Shown: positions 47,341 through 64,000 of the stretch, in pieces
Numbering within the stretch: the stretch's first letter is position 1
Layout: each line of letters opens with the position of its first letter
Origin: Antennarius striatus
Lineage: Eukaryota > Chordata > Actinopteri > Lophiiformes > Antennariidae
Length of the DNA: 64,000 nucleotides
Direction: 5' to 3'
NCBI RefSeq assembly: GCF_040054535.1
Contig: NC_090796.1
Location: forward strand, 9,257,001 to 9,321,000
Notes under the pieces: model-generated
What the model was told of the DNA's origin: nothing
What the model saw: only the letters and a program-made list of their open reading frames with translations
Database searches by the model: none
Position numbers and translations under genes: made by a program

Positions 47341-48333
47341 TTAGGATACCGATGAATGGAGGTCACCGCAGACGGTGTGAGTGAATGAGTCTCGGCGGTG
47401 AGACAGAGAGAGGGGGAGAGGGAGGACGGACAGCGGCCAGCCGCCTTCAAAAATGGCGTCTCCGGAGGAAAATGAGTAAAAAATATTAAAACGCGGCCTG
47501 CTTTCTTTACACTTCCTCGTTCGGTTTTCGTGGGTTTTTTTTTTTTTTGTGTTTGTTTCAAGGCTGTGTAAAAAAAAAAAAAAAAAAAGAACAACTCATC
47601 GTCGCTTTTACTCGAATCGCTGCAAGGAAAAGGGAAAATGGGGAGCGAGCAGTTAGGGAAATAAAAGCAGCCCTGTTTTATTTTGATGCGTCGTTACTGA
47701 CAGCTAGCATCTGCTGCTAGCCCCACAGCTCTGCTCTCAAAGGGGGTGGTGGTGGGGGGGGGGTGGGAACGATTTGCATGCAAAGGCAAGAAAGAAAAAA
47801 AAAGAAAAAGATTTCGAGAATTGAGGATTTCTTTGCTTCCCTGCGAGGACCGATCGGTACCAATGGGCACATCGATTACTATCTTTTTCTGGTGCTAGCG
47901 GTGTAGCACAGACTAGCCTGAAGAAAGGGGAGGAGAGACGGCGAGAAAGGACGCATTCAAATCAAATGTTTATCAGCCTTTCGCTCATCACCGGCCGAAT
48001 CCGCGGCGTCTTCATCATGACCGAGACCGATTTTGGATTAAATCTGAATTCATGGAAATGATAAATGGAAAAGGCGTAGGAAAAAAGAGAACTGGCGTTT
48101 TTGGAGGTGGTTGGATTATAACCCCATAGACCCCCCTCTTTTTTCATCCAGCTTTCTCCTCCTCCCCTCCATTTCTCTTTCAATATGCTGTTTTCCACTC
48201 CTGAATACTTGCTTATGAAACCGGGGAAAATAGCCTAAAACCGAGCACGGTAAAGACTGGATTTTTTCCCGTAATCTTCTCTGCGACGTTGTCGTTGCTT
48301 TCGTCCTCATCGCACACATTGTACACCATATAA
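47340..48333 (+). promoter_or_regulatory. prr12 promoter and 5' UTR region
   Basis: GC content rises from about 47340, with purine-rich tracts (GAGAGAGGGGGAGAGGG-type at about 47405) and G-rich runs near 47740-47765. This is typical of the long 5' UTR of a nuclear housekeeping or developmental gene. The prr12 ATG lies at 48334 and several short upstream frames precede it. The transcription start is not resolved. Confidence 0.5.
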
Positions 48334-62302
<13,969 letters not shown>

Positions 62303-63482
62303 GGCGAACGCAAAAAGAGAATGGAAATAATTAAGGCAAGAGGATTTAAAAAAAAAAAAAAGAAAATACAAAAAACTGAAAGATTGCTCCCACTGTACAG
62401 CCCCCAACCCTCTTCAAATCTCTAAGATCTGAGGATGAATTTTTAAAGCCTTTGTCGAACACAAGGGGGTCTGTTCAAGGAACCTCGGACACTGGCTTCA
62501 ATTCTTTTTCTTGTTGTTGACCAATGACTAAAGAAATGTCTTACTTTTTGAGAAGGAGGGACCCCACTGATTTAGGGGACACTGGTGGGTCAAGAGGGAA
62601 TTGACCTTTGGATAAAAGGGAGAGAAACAAAGTGGAAGGACAAAGAGGACAAGCCGCAACGAAGTTATCGGAGGAGCCACTGACATCTTGCTAACTGTGT
62701 CATAAAGACGATAGTTCAAAGAGAAACTATTACCACTTAGTTTTTACATAAATTATTTTTTGAAGACTAACATCAGTGTTGGCTTTTGACAAGAGTGGAA
62801 GAGGGTGAGAATGCTTTTTAAAAATGCGTGTAGAGTGTGCCGTGAGCAGCACGAACATGAACTTGTCCACGGATAGAAACATGAAATGTGATAATAAACG
62901 CTCTCTCTCTCATCCTGTACTATGTGAAGGGCAGCACCAGTTTGCTGTTTGATAGTATATGAAACACATTTTTATTATTTATATGAGGAGGTTTTTAACT
63001 TAAACTCTTACAAGCACTGGGTTGCTGCCCTGGCATTTTAAATACCTTATTAATTCCCACAGGTTCAGTATACAATCGTAACCCACATATCCAAGCCATC
63101 TTCCCCTCAATGGAAAAGAACATACATCAACGTCGGCTGTAACACAGTGGGTGTAAAATAAAAGAAAAAAGAAAAATGGGAAAGTCTATTTGAAATTTAA
63201 CATTGTTGTGCTTCAGTTCAATCATCAAGTCAAGCAGGTGAAAAGAAAAATAAGTAAACTTTCCATTTCCCACGTGGAAAGAAGGAGTGAGTATAAATAC
63301 GTAATATTTAAAGAGGAAATAGTCATTTCATTTTTATCATTTTGATGTCTGTGCATACTATGACTTATTTTGAAAACGATCTACTTTTCCATAAAAAAGG
63401 AAAAAAAAGGCGTGTAAATATTGTACAGCTCTTGATGAAATTCTTTGTCCTTCTGTACATTAACTCCTGTATTTGAGAAACG

Positions 63483-63488
63483 AATAAA
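63483..63488 (+). terminator. Main candidate polyadenylation signal for prr12
   Basis: AATAAA at 63483-63488 is followed within about 25 bases by T/GT-rich sequence (CGTTTCGTTTTCC), a normal poly(A) site layout, giving a 3' UTR of about 1.2 kb. Another AATAAA lies near 62893 (TGATAATAAACG) and could be an alternative proximal site. Confidence 0.6.
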
Positions 63489-63519
63489 ATCTGCAAAGAA
63501 CAAACAACGTTTCGTTTTC

Positions 63520-64000
63520 CTGCTGTGTGGTGCATCTCCATCCTCTTTTTACTCCAAGCTTTTCACAGGACAATTGGGCCAAAATTTAAATTCTTTATCT
63601 ATTTATAGATCATGATACAGTCGGGTTTCCTACAACCGAAATGTTTGGACAGTCACAGCTTACTATTTATTTTCTTTTTACTTCAAGCATTTATATTGTT
63701 TTTCTTTTCCATGTTTATGCTGGATGGTAGGATAAAAGATTTTATCATAGGTTTTTTTTTATTGCAGAATTTCTCACACACACCCCCCCCCAACCATTAA
63801 TAAAAACGTGGAAAAAAATAATTTTTAAAAAATTGACTAATGAGGATAATAATAATAATCTGGAAAATAATTTTCTAAATAAAACCTTGAACTTTTATGA
63901 TGATAATAAATAATAATAAAGCCGTTTCAATGACGTTCTCCGTCCTGTTGACCCCATCTACCGGCTCCGGCCGGTATGGAAGTTCACATGGAAGAAAACG
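63520..64000. other. Region downstream of prr12, nothing recognised
   Basis: AT-rich sequence with an AAT-rich tract near 63848-63920. No gene features were found up to the end of the window. Confidence 0.5.

Noticed and set aside
47337-47594. Short minus-strand frame near the prr12 promoter
   Set aside because: It consists largely of translated homopolymer A/T tracts and 5' UTR purine runs, with no conserved motif.

Overview
This window is vertebrate nuclear DNA, almost certainly from a ray-finned (teleost) fish. The genes are split into many short exons with GT-AG introns. Long CA/GT microsatellites and typical fish interspersed repeats are present: a Tc1/mariner remnant, a tRNA-derived SINE, a non-LTR retrotransposon tail and a hAT-like fragment. 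Every large coding region matches a vertebrate gene family. I rebuilt six multi-exon genes and one two-exon mini-gene by hand from splice sites; all close in frame.

Layout, left to right. dnaaf3 (+, 131-3537), a cytoplasmic dynein-arm assembly factor, is convergent with tnnt1 (-, 4109-6570), slow skeletal troponin T. A repeat-rich stretch follows, with a SINE/LINE composite at about 10260-11210. Next is a secreted two-domain C-type-lectin-like gene (+, 11360-13313). A carnitine palmitoyltransferase 1 gene of CPT1C type (-, 14888-21768, noncoding first exon near 25185-25415) is convergent with the lectin. brsk1 (-, 27998-39095), a brain/SAD-type kinase, has a GC-rich promoter region at 39700-40480. 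A long, mostly empty interval follows. It contains a tiny two-exon twin-CX9C gene resembling COX17 (-, 44347-45388). The right end is prr12 (+, 48334-62302), which encodes a very large proline/serine/histidine/glutamine-rich nuclear protein.

In human, DNAAF3, TNNT1 and BRSK1 lie together in 19q13.42, and CPT1C and PRR12 lie together in 19q13.33. The fish block joins both sets, which supports the orthology calls. The genes are not an operon and do not share one pathway; what they share is conserved synteny.

The most interesting points are two. First, cpt1 carries a tandemly duplicated coding exon; one copy has an in-frame stop, and the exon lengths make the two copies mutually exclusive. Second, the mini-gene at 44347-45388 keeps the exact COX17 cysteine spacing but lacks the copper-binding double cysteine. 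Functional statements come from family knowledge; exon boundaries are read from the sequence and are not backed by transcripts.
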